Shown: positions 5,894 through 7,024 of the stretch, piece after piece | How the letters are laid out: each line of letters begins with the position of its first letter | Position numbering within the stretch: position 1 is the stretch's first letter | Assembly (NCBI GenBank): GCA_016215085.1 | Contig: JACRMD010000121.1 | Span: 1-7,024 of the forward strand | Reading direction: 5' to 3' | DNA: 7,024 nt | Origin: Solirubrobacterales bacterium | GTDB taxonomy: Bacteria; Actinomycetota; Thermoleophilia; Solirubrobacterales; Solirubrobacteraceae | Program-made: the position numbers and the translations under genes | Notes under the pieces: model-generated | Database searches by the model: none | What the model saw: only the letters and a program-made list of their open reading frames with translations | Told to the model about the DNA's origin: nothing

Positions 5894-6379
5894 ATGCCCG
5901 TCTTCGCGGTCTTCGGGATCAACAGCGACGGCCTCAACACGGCCGTCAAGCTGCTGATCCTCTTCCTCGTCGTCATCTGGATCGCGGAGGACCCGATGCT
6001 CGTCGGGTGCGCGACGGCCGCCAGCCTGTTCCCGTTCATCGGGACGGTCGTGTACATGATCGTGCGCCCGCCCGAGTACCTCGACGACGTGCGCGAGCGC
6101 GAGCTCGAGATGCAGGCTGCCGAGGCGCGGCTGCACCAGCTCGGCGTCTTCCTGTGCCCCCACTGCGACGGCGAGGTCAAGGAGGACTTCCTCCGGTGCC
6201 CGCACTGCCTGCGCAAGCTCAAGGACGCGTGCACGAGCTGCGGCAAGCCGCTGGACCCCGACTGGAAGCTCTGCCCGTTCTGCGAGGCGGAGATCCCGGG
6301 CGTCACCCCGCAGCGCCGGTCGCGCCGGCGGCGGACCGAGGGCTTCGAGCAGACGGCGGTCAGCGAGCCGGGACCGTAG
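5894..6379 (+). CDS. Membrane-anchored double zinc-ribbon protein
   Basis: This 161-residue protein has two hydrophobic segments near the N-terminus (about 18-31 and 38-57), then a charged, probably helical linker (61-86). Two zinc ribbons of identical spacing follow: C88-x2-C91-x10-C102-x2-C105 and C113-x2-C116-x10-C127-x2-C130. The arrangement (CPHC, CPHC, CTSC, CPFC) fits the double zinc ribbon (DZR) type. A basic patch RRSRRRR (141-147) precedes an unstructured end. The likely layout is two membrane passes with the ribbons in the cytoplasm, judged from the basic tail. Such ribbons usually mediate protein or nucleic-acid contacts, and no catalytic motif is present. The function is unknown. 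It sits 37 bases after the 39-residue gene, with no SD and a possible promoter of its own. Its TAG stop overlaps the candidate -10 of ndk. Confidence 0.88.
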   Translation: MPVFAVFGINSDGLNTAVKLLILFLVVIWIAEDPMLVGCATAASLFPFIGTVVYMIVRPPEYLDDVRERELEMQAAEARLHQLGVFLCPHCDGEVKEDFLRCPHCLRKLKDACTSCGKPLDPDWKLCPFCEAEIPGVTPQRRSRRRRTEGFEQTAVSEPGP

Positions 6380-6382
6380 AGT
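6377..6382 (+). promoter_or_regulatory. Candidate -10 box for ndk (TAGAGT)
   Basis: TAGAGT fits TAnnnT and begins at the TAG stop of the zinc-ribbon gene, 46 bases before the ndk start. That would give ndk a leader of about 40 bases with its own SD. No clear -35 is visible, and the A/T content partly reflects the stop codon, so this is tentative. Confidence 0.25.
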
Positions 6383-6414
6383 CCGCGGCCGTCATCTGAC
6401 CCCGAACCTGCCTT

Positions 6415-6420
6415 AGGAGA
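6415..6420 (+). promoter_or_regulatory. Ribosome binding site for ndk (AGGAGA)
   Basis: AGGAGA stands 8 bases before GTG 6429. It is the clearest SD in the window, fixes the GTG start and fits a highly expressed housekeeping gene. Confidence 0.75.
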
Positions 6421-6428
6421 CCCACCCC

Positions 6429-6833
6429 GTGGAGCGCACCCTCATCCTCGTCAAGCCCGACGCGTTCGAGCGCGGCCTGACCGGCGAGATCCTCGCCCGC
6501 TTCGAGCGCAAGGGCCTGAAGATCGTCGCGATGAAGCACATGACCACGCCGCGCGACACGGCCGAGACGCACTACGCCGAGCACCAGGAGCGCCCCTTCT
6601 TCGGGGAGCTCGTCGAGTTCATCACGGGCGGCCCGCTCGTCGCGCTCGTGCTCGAGGGCCAGGACGCCGTCAAGGCGGCCCGCCAGCTCATCGGCGCCAC
6701 CAACCCGCTCGAGGCCGCGCCCGGCTCGATCCGCGGCGACTTCGCCATCGAGATCGGCACCAACATGGTGCACGGCTCGGACTCGCCGGAGTCCGCGCAG
6801 CGCGAGATCGGCATCTGGTTCCCCGAGCTCTAG
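6429..6833 (+). CDS. ndk: Nucleoside diphosphate kinase
   Basis: Ndk moves the terminal phosphate from ATP to other nucleoside diphosphates through a phosphohistidine intermediate, balancing (d)NTP pools in the cytoplasm. The 134-residue length is typical of bacterial Ndk. The N-terminus ERTLILVKPDAFERGLTGE contains Lys9 of the KPD motif. Tyr49, Arg85, Thr91 and Arg102 fall at the usual nucleotide-binding positions. The active-site signature is NMVHGSDSPESA with the catalytic His115. PGSIRGDF (98-105) replaces the commoner PGTIRGDF, a mild change. All catalytic residues are present. The GTG start is fixed by AGGAGA at 8-base spacing. The TAG stop is 5 bases before maf, implying co-transcription. 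ndk downstream of valS-folC is a familiar actinobacterial order. Confidence 0.98.
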   Translation: MERTLILVKPDAFERGLTGEILARFERKGLKIVAMKHMTTPRDTAETHYAEHQERPFFGELVEFITGGPLVALVLEGQDAVKAARQLIGATNPLEAAPGSIRGDFAIEIGTNMVHGSDSPESAQREIGIWFPEL

Positions 6834-6838
6834 GCCGC

Positions 6839-7024
6839 GTGGCGCAGCTCGTCCTCGCCAGCGCCTCCCCGCAGCGCCGCAAGATCCTCGACGACCTGGG
6901 GCTCGACTTCGTCGTGCGCCCCAGCCACGCGCTCGAGGAGGACGAGGGGATGCCGCGCGCGGTCGCGTCCGAGAACGCGCTGCGCAAGGCCATCGCCGCG
7001 GCCGCCGAGGCGGAGGCCGAGGAC
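6839..7024 (+). CDS. maf: Maf-family nucleotide pyrophosphatase (5' part, cut by window edge)
   Basis: Only the first 62 codons are present, and the frame is open to the window end. Maf proteins hydrolyse non-canonical or modified nucleoside triphosphates to monophosphates, as a house-cleaning function, and were first linked to septum formation. The N-terminus VAQLVLASASPQRRKILDDL matches the family's LASxSPRRxxLL start. Gln12 replaces the first of the usual paired arginines, while Arg13 and Arg14 follow. The acidic run LEEDEG (32-37) sits where the family has its conserved Glu, and ENALRKA (45-51) matches the NAxxKA helix. The subtype, and hence nucleotide preference, depends on the missing part. 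The GTG start is 5 bases after the ndk stop, with no clear SD, so reinitiation after ndk is likely. Confidence 0.88.
   Translation, partial: MAQLVLASASPQRRKILDDLGLDFVVRPSHALEEDEGMPRAVASENALRKAIAAAAEAEAED

Noticed and set aside
5878..6306. 142-codon minus-strand frame opposite the zinc-ribbon gene
   Set aside because: No start signal or motif; the plus-strand frame has eight regularly spaced cysteines and two hydrophobic segments.
6357..6376. Possible hairpin (CGGTC ... GACCG) before the ndk leader as a terminator
   Set aside because: Only a 5-bp stem with a 10-base loop and no T-run; it lies in coding sequence and is likely chance.

Overview
The window is a very GC-rich (clearly above 70% by eye), gene-dense stretch of bacterial chromosome with strong G/C preference at third codon positions. 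Codon use, GTG starts, 4-base start/stop overlaps, TAnnnT boxes just before genes that lack a Shine-Dalgarno (SD) sequence, and the order valS-folC-small membrane gene-ndk all point to an Actinomycetota chromosome. The maf start and the small basic and zinc-ribbon proteins remind me of Thermoleophilia/Solirubrobacterales. That placement is an inference from remembered resemblance, not a search result.

Region 1 (1-1187, + strand): the last 14 codons of an unidentified acidic, Ala-rich protein; nudC (NAD(H) pyrophosphatase/RNA deNADding family), which seems to start inside the previous stop codon with a CTG; and a gene for an 86-residue basic protein containing two copies of a 14-residue motif. 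Region 2 (1184-1978, - strand): a class I SAM-dependent methyltransferase. It converges on the 86-residue gene so tightly that both stop codons lie in one CTAG, and it diverges from valS with only 16 bp between start codons.

Region 3 (1995-7024, + strand): a housekeeping cluster. valS (valyl-tRNA synthetase) and folC (folylpolyglutamate/dihydrofolate synthase) overlap by GTGA. folC and a 39-residue single-pass membrane protein also overlap by GTGA. A separate membrane-anchored double zinc-ribbon protein follows, then ndk (nucleoside diphosphate kinase) and the start of maf (nucleotide pyrophosphatase), cut by the window edge. The common theme is nucleotide and cofactor housekeeping (NudC, Ndk, Maf, FolC) plus translation (ValS).

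I see no mobile elements, CRISPR arrays, tRNA or rRNA genes, and no convincing intrinsic terminator. No stretch over 300 bases lacks a gene. I did not find an obviously new defence or mobile system. The most interesting points are the two small uncharacterised membrane genes in the slot between folC and ndk, the duplicated-motif 86-residue protein, the NudC zinc site lacking its fourth cysteine, and the extreme compaction at both ends of the methyltransferase gene.
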